From assembly GCA_029256325.1 (NCBI GenBank), contig JAQSYD010000002.1, positions 1 to 43,107 on the forward strand: a stretch of DNA of 43,107 nt. Direction: 5' to 3'. Within the stretch, counting starts at the first letter, position 1. The number at the start of each line of letters is the position of its first letter. A model generated the notes under the pieces. It made no database searches. It saw only the letters and a program-made list of their open reading frames with translations, and was not told the DNA's origin. Both the position numbers and the translations under genes were made by a program. The DNA is from Clostridia bacterium. GTDB lineage: Bacteria; Bacillota; Clostridia; Lutisporales; Lutisporaceae. This document shows positions 32,133-39,986 of the stretch, one piece after another.

Positions 32133-33851
32133 TTGTTAAAAGTATATGGTAGATTCGAAGCGGCATTTACATCCAACGGCATAGCCGTTCTGGAGAATGC
32201 CAGCGATATCAAAATAAAAGAGGTAATTAATGGAGAGTATACACTCTCCTTTGTTTTGCCCCGAAATGACCCGAAGTGGCAGTACATAAAAGCAGAGAAC
32301 TTTGTAAAGGCATACCATGCAAGCCAAAAGAAAGACCAGATATTCCGCATAAGGTCCTTTGACGAGATAAGAGATGAGCAGGGCAAAGTCACAAGCAATA
32401 TCCAATGCGAACATGCTTACTATGATGCGGCAGATAGCAAACATATCCCAATAGTTGAGCTCATAGGTCAGACTCCAACACAAGTATTGCAGTATGCTTT
32501 CTCTGGAACAAGATTCACAATAGGCACGGTGGAGATAACCACTCCCACAGACATATTCCTGAGTAAAGCAAATCCAGCTCAGATAGTAACAAAACTCATT
32601 GAGAATGTCGGCGGTGAGCTCATCAAAGACAACTGGACAATCAACCTGGTTACAAAACGAGGAAGTGACACAGGAGGTCAATTCCGATTCGGCAAGAACA
32701 TTAAATCACTGAAGCGGAATACAGATGGCACCGGTATTGTGACAAGGCTGTACCCCTACGGAAAGGATGGTATGCAGATAGATTCAGTAAATAGTGGTGT
32801 TGCATACCTCAACAGTCCTCTAATCAATGATTATGACCGCCCACATGTTGGATATACCGACTATAAAGACATTGAGGATCCGCAAGAACTCAAAGATGCA
32901 GGATTAGCTGAGTGGAGCACATCAGAGAAAGACGGCATAGATAAACCGAGAGTGACTTACAATGTGGAGATCGTGGAGCTGTGCAAACTAAAAGAGTTTG
33001 GAGACGAAGAAGCTTTCGCTATTGGAGATACCAATCGCATAATTGATCCAGGCATCGATGCAGACACCCAGCAAAGAATCATTGAGTATGTAGAGTATCC
33101 ATATGAGCCAAAGCGGTCCAGCGTGGGATTAGGCAACTATGAGACGAAGCTCTACAGCAAATATACTACAGCAGGAATGCTTGTAGGCTTTATGGAGTCG
33201 GAGAGAGCTGTTGATAGAGTTATAACATCAGAAGGACGACTGAACCCTGGATGGTTTGAAAACATCAAAACAAAGCTTTCAACATTGTTTAATGGTGGAC
33301 TTAAGAAAGCCGTCATGCATCAATACGGTGATATATGGGTTGATGATCCGGATAATCCTACAAAAGCAATGGGCATTCTCGCAGATGGCTTTGCAATAGC
33401 AAACAGCAAAAAAGCAAATGGAGATTGGGACTGGAAGACTTTCGGAACAGCTGATGGATTTGTAGCCGATTTGATTGTAGCTGGAATATTAAAAGCAGTA
33501 AGAATTGAGGGCTGCACAATAATTGGTAGCACGTTTAAAACAAGTGAGATTGGAAAAAGACTTGAATTATTAGGAAATAAACTAGTGGTTTATAACGCTG
33601 ACAATGAAATAAATGGAGTATATATCGATGCTGACAACTTAACATCTCAATTAGATTTATATGAAGCGGGTGTGCGGGTAGCTACACTATTTCACGATGG
33701 CTTTGGTAAAATAACCTTGGCAGCACTGGGCAATAGGACACTAGAACTATCTGGATATAATATAGAATTTGATGGTAATGTATCACGTCTTGAGGAAAGT
33801 GGGTATGCGACAAAGCAATGGGTAATTGATAATTTTGCACCCAAAATATAA
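32133..33851 (+). CDS. Tail-associated protein (Tal / prophage endopeptidase tail)
   Basis: 572 aa. The first 330 residues match the minor-structural-protein N-terminal region (DIKIKEVINGEYTLSFVLPRNDPKW; CEHAYYDAADSK; PYGKDGM), which forms the hub below Dit. The C-terminal part is strand-rich and probably trimeric. No peptidase motif is evident. TTG start behind AAGGAAGTG. Confidence 0.85.
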   Translation: MLKVYGRFEAAFTSNGIAVLENASDIKIKEVINGEYTLSFVLPRNDPKWQYIKAENFVKAYHASQKKDQIFRIRSFDEIRDEQGKVTSNIQCEHAYYDAADSKHIPIVELIGQTPTQVLQYAFSGTRFTIGTVEITTPTDIFLSKANPAQIVTKLIENVGGELIKDNWTINLVTKRGSDTGGQFRFGKNIKSLKRNTDGTGIVTRLYPYGKDGMQIDSVNSGVAYLNSPLINDYDRPHVGYTDYKDIEDPQELKDAGLAEWSTSEKDGIDKPRVTYNVEIVELCKLKEFGDEEAFAIGDTNRIIDPGIDADTQQRIIEYVEYPYEPKRSSVGLGNYETKLYSKYTTAGMLVGFMESERAVDRVITSEGRLNPGWFENIKTKLSTLFNGGLKKAVMHQYGDIWVDDPDNPTKAMGILADGFAIANSKKANGDWDWKTFGTADGFVADLIVAGILKAVRIEGCTIIGSTFKTSEIGKRLELLGNKLVVYNADNEINGVYIDADNLTSQLDLYEAGVRVATLFHDGFGKITLAALGNRTLELSGYNIEFDGNVSRLEESGYATKQWVIDNFAPKI

Positions 33852-33870
33852 GGGGAGTAAATTACTCCCC
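33852..33870. terminator. Bidirectional terminator between tail and cargo genes
   Basis: GGGGAGTAA and TTACTCCCC form a perfect 9-bp stem around a single A. The tail gene ends at 33851 and the leftward cargo gene ends within this hairpin. It can stop both convergent transcripts, though the T-runs are weak. Confidence 0.6.
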
Positions 33871-34452
33871 TAGTATCTCATTAAATAACTTAACATTATA
33901 ATACGGTTTTCCAACCGAATCTAAAAAATGGTTTCCAGATATTTTTAGGTCTGCTAGTACAATATTATTATCCTTTGCGAATGTTGTTACATTCGTCTTT
34001 ACATCTATGAACTTAGATTTAATCCCAAAGTGTGCAAATAAATCACTTAATGATAAATAAGTATTTCCATTGTACTTAACAGCTCCGTTACAACCCTTAT
34101 AATCAATTACTTCGGCGCTAACTGGAAGTCCGGTATCTAAATCATATTCTATTGCTGCAGTTGTACTCATTTGTACACTTGCTAGATTTGAAGTAACTTC
34201 AGCCTGGCCAAGTTCAGCGTTCCAATTTACATTAAGTCCTGCTTTTTCTAATATACCTCTAAAAGGAGCGTAGGTATTACCTTTGTAATTTAGGATAGGC
34301 AGCTCTTCACTGATGTACTCAGATCCATTAACCATAACCTTGTAGTCAGCTTTATAGCAAAGAAACTCTTCGATAGCTGCGCTTGCTGGTATTATTGAAA
34401 ACAGCATTGCACCGACTAGAAAGCCAATGACAAAATGTTTATATTTCTTCAT
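33862..34452 (-). CDS. Secreted copper-amine-oxidase-N-like stalk protein (cargo)
   Basis: 196 aa on the opposite strand to all late genes. It has a signal peptide (basic KKYK, hydrophobic core, cleavage near ASA-AIEE). The pattern KVMVNGSEYISEELPILNYKGNTYAPFRGILEKAG is that of copper amine oxidase N-terminal-like domains, which are surface domains common in Clostridia and Paenibacilli and are not enzymes. It has its own GGAGG site, promoter and terminator, as expected of a lysogenic-conversion gene. It may change the host surface or adhesion. Confidence 0.75.
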   Translation of the reverse strand: MKKYKHFVIGFLVGAMLFSIIPASAAIEEFLCYKADYKVMVNGSEYISEELPILNYKGNTYAPFRGILEKAGLNVNWNAELGQAEVTSNLASVQMSTTAAIEYDLDTGLPVSAEVIDYKGCNGAVKYNGNTYLSLSDLFAHFGIKSKFIDVKTNVTTFAKDNNIVLADLKISGNHFLDSVGKPYYNVKLFNEILGE

Positions 34453-34491
34453 ATAAAAACCTCCAAACTATATATTTATGCTTTTAATATC

Positions 34492-34497
34492 ATTATA
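34492..34497 (-). promoter_or_regulatory. -10 box of the cargo gene promoter
   Basis: TATAAT on the minus strand lies about 40 bases upstream of the leftward ATG at 34452. The -35 region is not well defined. Confidence 0.4.
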
Positions 34498-34533
34498 TAC
34501 CTCTTTGGAATAAATATACAGCAACTATTTTCC

Positions 34534-34554
34534 GCGCCTTGGTAGGCGCTTTTA
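34534..34554 (+). terminator. Rho-independent terminator before the lysis genes
   Basis: GCGCC and GGCGC form a GC-rich stem with a 6-base loop, followed by TTTTATT. It lies 30 bases before the holin start and behind the cargo promoter. Rightward transcripts reading through the cargo gene would be attenuated here; it may be a leftover of the original tail/lysis junction. Confidence 0.55.
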
Positions 34555-34583
34555 TTATGACAAAATATGAAAGAAGGTGCGAC

Positions 34584-35102
34584 ATGAATGAATTTCAACA
34601 TTTCGTTCGCCAACTGTGGGATAATGTAAGCCCTATTCTGGCATGCATTTGGGCATTTTTCTTCTGGATGATGTTTCCGGATGCAGCATACATACCAGCA
34701 GCCATAGCTGTAGGTATAGCTATTGGATTGGATCTCTTCACAAAGCTATATGCATTGGCCAGAAAAAACGGGGGGTATCTAAAAGCAATAGATAAACACA
34801 TTATCAAATCAGATACCTTATGGCGAAAAACAAGTATCAAGCTTTATTCCTATCTTGTAATCTTCATCCTGGCGGGGCTATCAGCCAGAGTGACCCCGTT
34901 AGAAATCGTAGGCGTAGGGGTTGCTACATTTGCCTACTCCGTAATATTCATCCGGGAGCTGCAAAGCAATGCAGAAAATCTAATAGAGGCTGGAGCTGAT
35001 TGGCTCAGGCCTTTTCTATCGTGGACAAAACAAAAGGAAAAAGACATTTATGTACAAGCAGGCATTGCGCCTGAACAAAAAAATGAAAATATGGAGGGAT
35101 AA
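34584..35102 (+). CDS. Phage holin family protein (toxin-secretion/lysis type)
   Basis: 172 aa from the ATG at 34584 with GAAGGTG before it. Four hydrophobic segments (about residues 12-30, 33-50, 84-105 and 112-128) and GLDLFTKLYALARKNGG are typical of the phi-type toxin-secretion/phage-lysis holin family of Firmicutes. It would make pores for endolysin release. Confidence 0.8.
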   Translation: MNEFQHFVRQLWDNVSPILACIWAFFFWMMFPDAAYIPAAIAVGIAIGLDLFTKLYALARKNGGYLKAIDKHIIKSDTLWRKTSIKLYSYLVIFILAGLSARVTPLEIVGVGVATFAYSVIFIRELQSNAENLIEAGADWLRPFLSWTKQKEKDIYVQAGIAPEQKNENMEG

Positions 35103-35105
35103 ATC

Positions 35106-35477
35106 ATGTTTAACATTCAAGAGATCATATGGTTCCTTATGATTGCAGTAATTATCATTTTGGGTATGGTACTTACGTATGGCAAGTTCATTGCACCACG
35201 AATTGGGAAGCCACTTCCTGAAAGCATAATGAAGACGGCAGAATCTTGCGCACTGCAGGCCGTTCTTTATATCGAGCAAAATTATATGCAAGGTGCCTCT
35301 GATGAAGCAAGGAGAGAAGCGGCGAGAGAAAAGTTAAAGCTCCTTTTATCAGCAGAAAAAATAAGCATATCTGATGCTGTGATGGATATTTTGATTGACG
35401 CATCGGTGGCTTACATGAACATTGTATTGCTTGGAAGGTCAGATAAATACATAAAGGATGTGAAGCTTAATGAATAA
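35106..35477 (+). CDS. LLH-family holin
   Basis: 123 aa. One N-terminal transmembrane helix (about 5-25) is followed by an amphipathic soluble part (ESCALQAVLYIEQNYMQG, EKISISDAVMDILIDASVAYMN), the pattern of LLH holins (phage holin 6). It lies directly before the endolysin and overlaps it by 8 bases. Confidence 0.85.
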   Translation: MFNIQEIIWFLMIAVIIILGMVLTYGKFIAPRIGKPLPESIMKTAESCALQAVLYIEQNYMQGASDEARREAAREKLKLLLSAEKISISDAVMDILIDASVAYMNIVLLGRSDKYIKDVKLNE

Positions 35478-36186
35478 GAAGCCTTTATATTACAAGCAAT
35501 CAGATCCTAAGTGGGGGAAAATACCCTATACAATTGATGGCGACAAAAATGAAACAATAGGAGCATCCGGATGCGGACCCACATGTGCAGCGATGATAAT
35601 AGCTAGTGTTAAAAACCCTGCGATAACTCCGGTGGAAATGTGCAAATTGGCTATAGAGCTGAAAGACAGAACCGCAAACAATGGTACTGAGTGGGAGTTC
35701 TTTGGCAAGGTAGCAGCTAAGTATGGAATACAGTTCAAACAATCTGGGCACACCCAGGAAGCTATAGAAGCTTTAAAACAAGGTGCTTATGTTATCTGCA
35801 GCATGAAGCCAGGCAAATTTACAAGAGGCGGACATTACATACTTGCATGGGATTTCAAAGACAACAACTTGTTAGTGCATGACCCTGCTAGTACCTTGCA
35901 GGCACGTACCTACGGTGATATTAAAACCTTTGAAACTCAATGTAAACAGTACTTCATATTCTATGTAGGGCAAAAGATTGAGAACCCGACACTGAAAAGG
36001 GGTATGAATAACGGGTATGTCAAAAACCTGCAGGTGGCACTCAATAAATATGGTTATAAGCTTTCGGTAGACGGTGACTTTGGGGCAAAGACGGAGGGAG
36101 CTGTAAGAGATTTTCAGCGCTCTAAGGGACTTATTGCTGATGGCATTGTAGGACCTAAAACATGGAATAGACTTTATGAGGTGTAG
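35470..36186 (+). CDS. Endolysin: C39-like peptidase with peptidoglycan-binding domain
   Basis: 238 aa. The N-terminal domain is a C39_2-type cysteine peptidase with Cys35 (GASGCGPTC), His122 (GGHYILAWD) and Asp138 (VHDPAST). The C-terminal residues, about 177-238 (NLQVALNKYGYKLSVDGDFG, then GPKTWNRLY), are a PG_binding_1 domain. It should cut peptide bridges of host peptidoglycan. No signal peptide is present, fitting holin-dependent release. Confidence 0.9.
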   Translation: MNKKPLYYKQSDPKWGKIPYTIDGDKNETIGASGCGPTCAAMIIASVKNPAITPVEMCKLAIELKDRTANNGTEWEFFGKVAAKYGIQFKQSGHTQEAIEALKQGAYVICSMKPGKFTRGGHYILAWDFKDNNLLVHDPASTLQARTYGDIKTFETQCKQYFIFYVGQKIENPTLKRGMNNGYVKNLQVALNKYGYKLSVDGDFGAKTEGAVRDFQRSKGLIADGIVGPKTWNRLYEV

Positions 36187-36207
36187 CTTCGGCTGCACCT
36201 TTTTTTA
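36179..36207 (+). terminator. Rho-independent terminator of the late/lysis transcript
   Basis: AGGTGTAGC and GCTGCACCT pair over 9 bp (one G-U) around a UUCG tetraloop, followed by seven T. This is a very strong terminator overlapping the endolysin stop codon and closing the late region. Confidence 0.9.
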
Positions 36208-36393
36208 TTTTATACAGCATATAGTGCAATAAAAAATTATCCATGCTATATCAAGTGGGTTTACTTTTACTCTGTACTAGTGTAAAATTCAATTATATTT
36301 TGGATTAAACTGTAAAATAATTATTATGATTAACTTTGCATATAATAGTTTTGTAATAATTCTCAGTTATAAATATGAAAGGGAGGGGTAGCT
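36208..36393 (+). promoter_or_regulatory. Intergenic promoter region of the accessory module
   Basis: This is AT-rich with a TATAAT at 36341-36346 about 50 bases upstream of the next gene. No good -35 box is seen. The rest of the stretch shows no gene or strong dyad. As the unit is behind a terminator it needs its own promoter, probably active in the lysogen. Confidence 0.35.
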
Positions 36394-37344
36394 GTGGACG
36401 ATAAGGAACGAAAATTTACCTTAAAATTAGAAAGTAAAGAACACAAAGGCGATAGAGTTCCAGTGAAAGTGTTAGTCAAGACATTAGATGGCATACAAAA
36501 AGCAGTTTATGAACTTGGCAACTATAGGCTCAACAGAGATTCTACTCCTGGACCAAAACCTTTTGATCTAGAGAAGGACTGTGAGTTATATTTTGTTAAA
36601 GCTGAACAAGGTAGTGTGTTAGCGACTGTTGCTTTCCCAGAACGAGGCTATGATTTGGTTCCTAATTTACCAGATATGACTGATTATGTATATAACGATA
36701 TGAAAAATGTTCTAACTAGCATTGCGAGTAAAAATAGAGCATTGTTCAAGGATACAGTGAAAGATCAAAGAGCAAGAAAAAGAATAATGAATAGCCTAGC
36801 GCCTGTTTTACCATCTGATAAAAATAAGTACGATTTATTATTTACATTCGACGATGGTAAGAAGCTGCAAAGAATAGAAAGACCAAAGTCGGATGAAATA
36901 AATGAATTTATTGATTTTGTTGAACTAATAGATGCTTCGCAGGATGACGACCTTATTGAGATAAAGGCTCTTTGTAAAGCAATAGTTAATGAAAATGGAA
37001 AGGTAGAGGTTAGAGAAGTTCTAGAATTTGAACTGCTGGATGATTTGAAACCTTATATCATTGAAAAAATCGAAGTTAATAATAAGATATTTGTTTTATC
37101 ACAAGAAATAGTGTGTCCGGTAACAAGGGAAGAGGATTACATTATTATTGAGTATGAACCGCTGGGAATTGAGTCATACGCTAAAACACGTGATGCAGCA
37201 ATTAACTCGTTTAACGAAGAATTTGCCATTTTATATCGCGTGTATTTATTAGAGGAGAATGAAAACTTAACCCAGGATGCCTTAAAGATCAAAGAACGGT
37301 TATATGAATTAATTGATGGGGTTCAACAGAGGATAGAGATGTAA
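36394..37344 (+). CDS. Unknown 316-aa accessory protein paired with HicA-like gene
   Basis: GTG start behind GGGAGGGG. The protein is strand-rich in the N-terminal part (KFTLKLESKEHKGDRVPVKVLVKTLDGIQ; CELYFVKAEQGSVLATVAFP) with a longer middle and a helical end. The pattern of a helper helix followed by a Gly-Ser strand block is seen in several uncharacterised bacterial proteins, but I cannot name a family. It lies 18 bases before a HicA-like gene in a two-gene operon with its own terminator. It may be an antitoxin or a defence/exclusion factor; that is inference from position. Confidence 0.6.
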   Translation: MDDKERKFTLKLESKEHKGDRVPVKVLVKTLDGIQKAVYELGNYRLNRDSTPGPKPFDLEKDCELYFVKAEQGSVLATVAFPERGYDLVPNLPDMTDYVYNDMKNVLTSIASKNRALFKDTVKDQRARKRIMNSLAPVLPSDKNKYDLLFTFDDGKKLQRIERPKSDEINEFIDFVELIDASQDDDLIEIKALCKAIVNENGKVEVREVLEFELLDDLKPYIIEKIEVNNKIFVLSQEIVCPVTREEDYIIIEYEPLGIESYAKTRDAAINSFNEEFAILYRVYLLEENENLTQDALKIKERLYELIDGVQQRIEM

Positions 37345-37362
37345 GAGTGGAGGTACGTTAAC

Positions 37363-37650
37363 TTGAATACTGCAAAGACAAAGGATATTAGAGCAAGTTT
37401 AAATAAAAAGGGATTTATTGAAGAAGAAGATAGAGACCACCGTTATTTCTTCTTAACAATCAATAATAAAAAAACAAGTATACGTACCAAACTTAGCCAT
37501 GGTGACTCCGAAATAGATTCTTTTTTAATTGGGAAGATGGCGAAGCAGACAGGTTTGACAAATAAAGAGTTTGAAGACTTAATAAAATGTCCTTTAACTA
37601 AGGATGAATATATAAAGTTATTATTGGAAAGAGGGAAGGTTGTAATTTAG
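37363..37650 (+). CDS. HicA-like small protein
   Basis: 95 aa; TTG start with GGAGG 9 bases upstream. KDIRASLNKKGFIEEEDRDHRYFFLTINNKKTSI has the layout of the HicA dsRNA-binding-like fold with its histidine (DHRYFF), and a helical extension follows (FEDLIKCPLTKDEYIKLL). HicA toxins are mRNA-cleaving and pair with HicB; no HicB-like gene is seen, and the partner is the unrelated 316-aa protein. The toxin assignment is tentative. Confidence 0.5.
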   Translation: MNTAKTKDIRASLNKKGFIEEEDRDHRYFFLTINNKKTSIRTKLSHGDSEIDSFLIGKMAKQTGLTNKEFEDLIKCPLTKDEYIKLLLERGKVVI

Positions 37651-37671
37651 CTGGCTGCAAAGCCAGTTATT
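37651..37671 (+). terminator. Rho-independent terminator of the HicA-like operon
   Basis: CTGGCT and AGCCAG form a 6-bp stem with a GCAA tetraloop, followed by TTATTTTTT. It separates this operon from the LexA-controlled unit directly behind it. Confidence 0.8.
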
Positions 37672-37685
37672 TTTTACTTCCAATA

Positions 37686-37706
37686 CGAACATATGTTTGC
37701 TATAAT
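37686..37706 (+). promoter_or_regulatory. LexA box and -10 box of an SOS-type promoter
   Basis: CGAACATATGTTTG (37686-37699) matches the Gram-positive LexA operator, and TATAAT starts 2 bases later (37701-37706). The -35 region (TTCCAA) is weak. LexA bound here would block the promoter directly, so the next gene should be induced by DNA damage. Confidence 0.75.
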
Positions 37707-37733
37707 ATACTAAAAAGTTCATGGAGGGATAAC

Positions 37734-38015
37734 ATGGCTGGCAATAAATATCCAGTAGAGTGCATAGCAACGTTTGATCCAAAAGGCGGTATCAGACCTA
37801 ATAGAGTTAAATTCGAAGATGAAGAAGGAGTCCATGTTATAAAGGTTGATAAGATTATTGAACAAGATGTGAAGAATACCTTTGGCACAATGAATGGCAA
37901 TCAAAATAAAGCTTATACATTTAAGTGCGAGTCTGTAATAGATAAAATGCTAATTTCTTTCAGGCTACAGTATGATCAGCAATCATGTAAATGGCATATG
38001 CTTAAGGTGGTTTAA
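37734..38015 (+). CDS. SOS-controlled small protein, unknown
   Basis: 93 aa, strand-rich (CIATFDPKGGIRPNRVKFEDEEG; FRLQYDQQSCKWHML), with GGAGGG before the ATG. The layout recalls small proteins encoded next to LexA-controlled error-prone polymerase genes in Firmicutes, but no polymerase is present here. Function unknown; its SOS-type promoter suggests a role in damage response or phage induction. Confidence 0.6.
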   Translation: MAGNKYPVECIATFDPKGGIRPNRVKFEDEEGVHVIKVDKIIEQDVKNTFGTMNGNQNKAYTFKCESVIDKMLISFRLQYDQQSCKWHMLKVV

Positions 38016-38055
38016 ATTAGAATGACCATGCATATATATTACTGAGGTGATATGC

Positions 38056-38268
38056 ATGAATGAGGACGATGCAAGAAAAATTGCCAAGGCATTTTTCGAT
38101 GAACAAGAAGAACGAGATCGTATAGCTAAAGAACGCGAGAAGGCTGAAGAAGCAAGAAAGCAAAAATCAAGAACGAGAGCAGAGGCACTAAAGATTATCA
38201 TCTTAGTAGTCGGTATTTATGTTATATGGCAAGCTATGAAACCAATATTAGAGTTTGCCGGTTGGTGA
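38056..38268 (+). CDS. Small protein with charged helix and membrane anchor
   Basis: 70 aa from the ATG at 38056, behind GAGGTG. A long, charged helix (EEQEERDRIAKEREKAEEARKQ) is followed by one transmembrane segment (about 45-64). It lies 40 bases after the SOS-controlled gene and may be co-transcribed. Function unknown. Confidence 0.55.
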   Translation: MNEDDARKIAKAFFDEQEERDRIAKEREKAEEARKQKSRTRAEALKIIILVVGIYVIWQAMKPILEFAGW

Positions 38269-38298
38269 AAAAGGAATTTCCACATCTTCATAGAATAC

Positions 38299-38321
38299 TC
38301 ATCATAAAATACTAATGATGA
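38299..38321. promoter_or_regulatory. Inverted repeat before the XRE gene (possible operator)
   Basis: TCATCAT and ATGATGA form 7-bp arms with a 9-bp spacer, ending 9 bases before the GTG start of the HTH gene. It is a candidate autoregulatory operator and also overlaps the ribosome binding site region. Confidence 0.4.
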
Positions 38322-38330
38322 GGTGATTCT

Positions 38331-38531
38331 GTGGGAATAAGGAATAGACTTAAAGAAATCCGAATGAAAGAATATATGTTGAGCCAGAAAGAATTTGCTG
38401 AAATTCTTGGTGTGCTACCCGATAACTACAGTAGAATTGAAAATAACAAAACACAGTTATCACTGGAAAGAGCTATATTGATTGCTAAAAAGCTTAATAA
38501 GAAGGTTGAAGATATATTTGAGGTTGAATGA
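38331..38531 (+). CDS. XRE-family HTH regulator upstream of the par module
   Basis: 66 aa; GTG start behind GAGGTG. A classic Cro/CI HTH (LSQKEFAEILGVLPDNYSRIENNKTQ) and little else. It probably controls its own unit or the following ParM-like operon. Confidence 0.75.
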   Translation: MGIRNRLKEIRMKEYMLSQKEFAEILGVLPDNYSRIENNKTQLSLERAILIAKKLNKKVEDIFEVE

Positions 38532-38541
38532 CCTCTTTTTT
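38519..38541 (+). terminator. Terminator after the XRE gene
   Basis: GAGGT and ACCTC form a short stem over a 6-base loop, followed by six T. The stem overlaps the stop codon of the HTH gene. Confidence 0.55.
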
Positions 38542-38590
38542 ATTTGCTTATTTAATGTATTATTATAAATTTTTATTTTATGGACATACA

Positions 38591-38620
38591 TAAATATATA
38601 GAACTATTAATAAATATATA
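38591..38620. repeat. 20-bp-spaced direct repeats, candidate centromere
   Basis: TAAATATATA occurs at 38591-38600 and again at 38611-38620, exactly 20 bp (two helical turns) apart, upstream of the ParM-like gene. ParR proteins bind such phased repeats upstream of parM. There are only two clear copies and the region is very AT-rich, so chance is possible. Confidence 0.35.
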
Positions 38621-38684
38621 CAAATATCACCTAAATCAAAAGCAAAGAGTATAAACAAATTTATAAAAGGGGGTAAAAGTATAT

Positions 38685-39575
38685 ATGATTATTGGAGTAG
38701 ACCTAGGTTACGGCTACACAAAGACCTCGGAAGGTATTGTTTTTCCTTCGAGAATCAGTACTCAGGAAACTATTTTAGAGGAAGGAAATATGCTGATTCT
38801 CGATAATAAGGCTTATACAGTAGGAGAAGGTAATGTAGAAGTAGATTTAAACAGAATTAACAAGGAACTTACAAGAGTATGCCTAATTGAAGCTCTAGCA
38901 AAGTCGAGTAATCAGAATGATTTTCAAGTTGTTGCCGGCTTACCTTTAGGACTTTTTAGCTCACAAAAGAATCTAATGAAACAAATGCTTTTGAGCAACA
39001 GATATGTTGAATTTGAGAGTAACAAACAAAAGAGAGCAATCGCCATTACCAAAGCAGAGGTATTCCCTCAGTGTCTTGGGGCTCACTATTCGCTCCCGGC
39101 TGCAGATGATACGGAAGACAGAATTTATATTGACATAGGCGGGCGTACAGTTATTATAGCACTCTTACAGGTGGTTAACGGCAAAAGGAAAGTTACACAG
39201 CACTCCACTATATATGAAGGAACTCTTACATTATTTTCAAAGATTGTAGCAGCAATCAATTCCAAGTATGAAACCCTATTTGAGATAGAGGATGGCGAGA
39301 GGATCCTTAAGAATGGTCTTAGCATTTATGGAGAGAAGCGGGATATAGGCTTTATAAGAAACATTATAGAAGAGCACACAGATAAGATAATGAAGGAGCT
39401 GCTGCTTAAATATCCGGTAAAGACTGCGAAAGTAACGCTAGCCGGTGGCGGTGCTTATGTATTGAAACAATTATTTGATAAGAGAATACCTGGAACCACA
39501 ATAATACCAAATGCACAGTTTGCAAATGCAAATGGTTTTAAGAGGATAGGAGTGAGTTTATGGCAAAGGTATTAG
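38685..39575 (+). CDS. parM: ParM/StbA-like actin-type ATPase
   Basis: 296 aa. Actin-fold motifs are in order: phosphate-1 GVDLGYGYTKT (4-14), phosphate-2 YIDIGGRTV (about 148-156), and adenosine loop TLAGGGAYVL (about 251-260). Such proteins form filaments that push sister plasmids apart. It overlaps the small partner gene by 16 bases. Presence in a phage genome indicates a plasmid-like state or active positioning of phage DNA. Confidence 0.85.
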   Translation: MIIGVDLGYGYTKTSEGIVFPSRISTQETILEEGNMLILDNKAYTVGEGNVEVDLNRINKELTRVCLIEALAKSSNQNDFQVVAGLPLGLFSSQKNLMKQMLLSNRYVEFESNKQKRAIAITKAEVFPQCLGAHYSLPAADDTEDRIYIDIGGRTVIIALLQVVNGKRKVTQHSTIYEGTLTLFSKIVAAINSKYETLFEIEDGERILKNGLSIYGEKRDIGFIRNIIEEHTDKIMKELLLKYPVKTAKVTLAGGGAYVLKQLFDKRIPGTTIIPNAQFANANGFKRIGVSLWQRY

Positions 39576-39757
39576 TTAGCTTTAAACAAAAGGAGCAAGA
39601 TCTATTCAATAAAGTATCAGAACAAGGAGATAAAAGTAATTTTATGAAAGATGCTCTTAAGTTCTATCTTAAGCATAAAGACCAAAAAAATAATATTACC
39701 CCAGCTGTAACTGAGGTAAAGAGTGAGGAAATCATTGATATCCTTGAAAGCCTATAG
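39560..39757 (+). CDS. ParR-like small adaptor
   Basis: 65 aa. The N-terminal part (VLVSFKQKEQDLFNKVSEQGDKSNFMKDALKFYL) fits a ribbon-helix-helix DNA-binding fold, and the acidic end (EEIIDILESL) could be the actin-binding tail, as in ParR proteins. AGGAGTG precedes the ATG. Size and position fit a ParMR pair. Confidence 0.65.
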   Translation: MAKVLVSFKQKEQDLFNKVSEQGDKSNFMKDALKFYLKHKDQKNNITPAVTEVKSEEIIDILESL

Positions 39758-39986
39758 TATGCCCATGGCCGCGTATACTGCAGCTCCAGCGTGCAAGCCC
39801 GCTTGTGCTACGCAATATAGCGTATGATTAAAATTTTCAAATTATGCTAGTACATCTCAAATAATTCTAATGATAAGCCAATTCTACAAGATAAAGCACT
39901 CCTGAAGCTGCTATGCAGCAACCGCCAAATATTAAAAATCCCATAATATCACCTCAAATATATTATTTATTATAAGGAGGGTTTTT
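39758..39986. other. Intergenic stretch with a GC-rich structured island
   Basis: 229 bases between the par pair and the membrane/ATPase genes. The first 70 bases are far more GC-rich than the surroundings and hold short dyads (CAAGC/GCTTG, GCGTAT and its partners). The rest is AT-rich. It may be an origin of transfer, a structured RNA or a regulatory region; no ribosome-bound rightward gene is seen. Confidence 0.35.
39867..39944 (-). CDS. Possible 25-aa membrane peptide on the opposite strand
   Basis: An ATG with GAGGTG 5 bases upstream opens a frame of 25 codons encoding a hydrophobic peptide (GFLIFGGCCIAASGVLYLV). It runs against all neighbouring genes. It could be a small toxin-like or regulatory peptide, or chance. 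Confidence 0.25.
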   Translation of the reverse strand: MGFLIFGGCCIAASGVLYLVELAYH

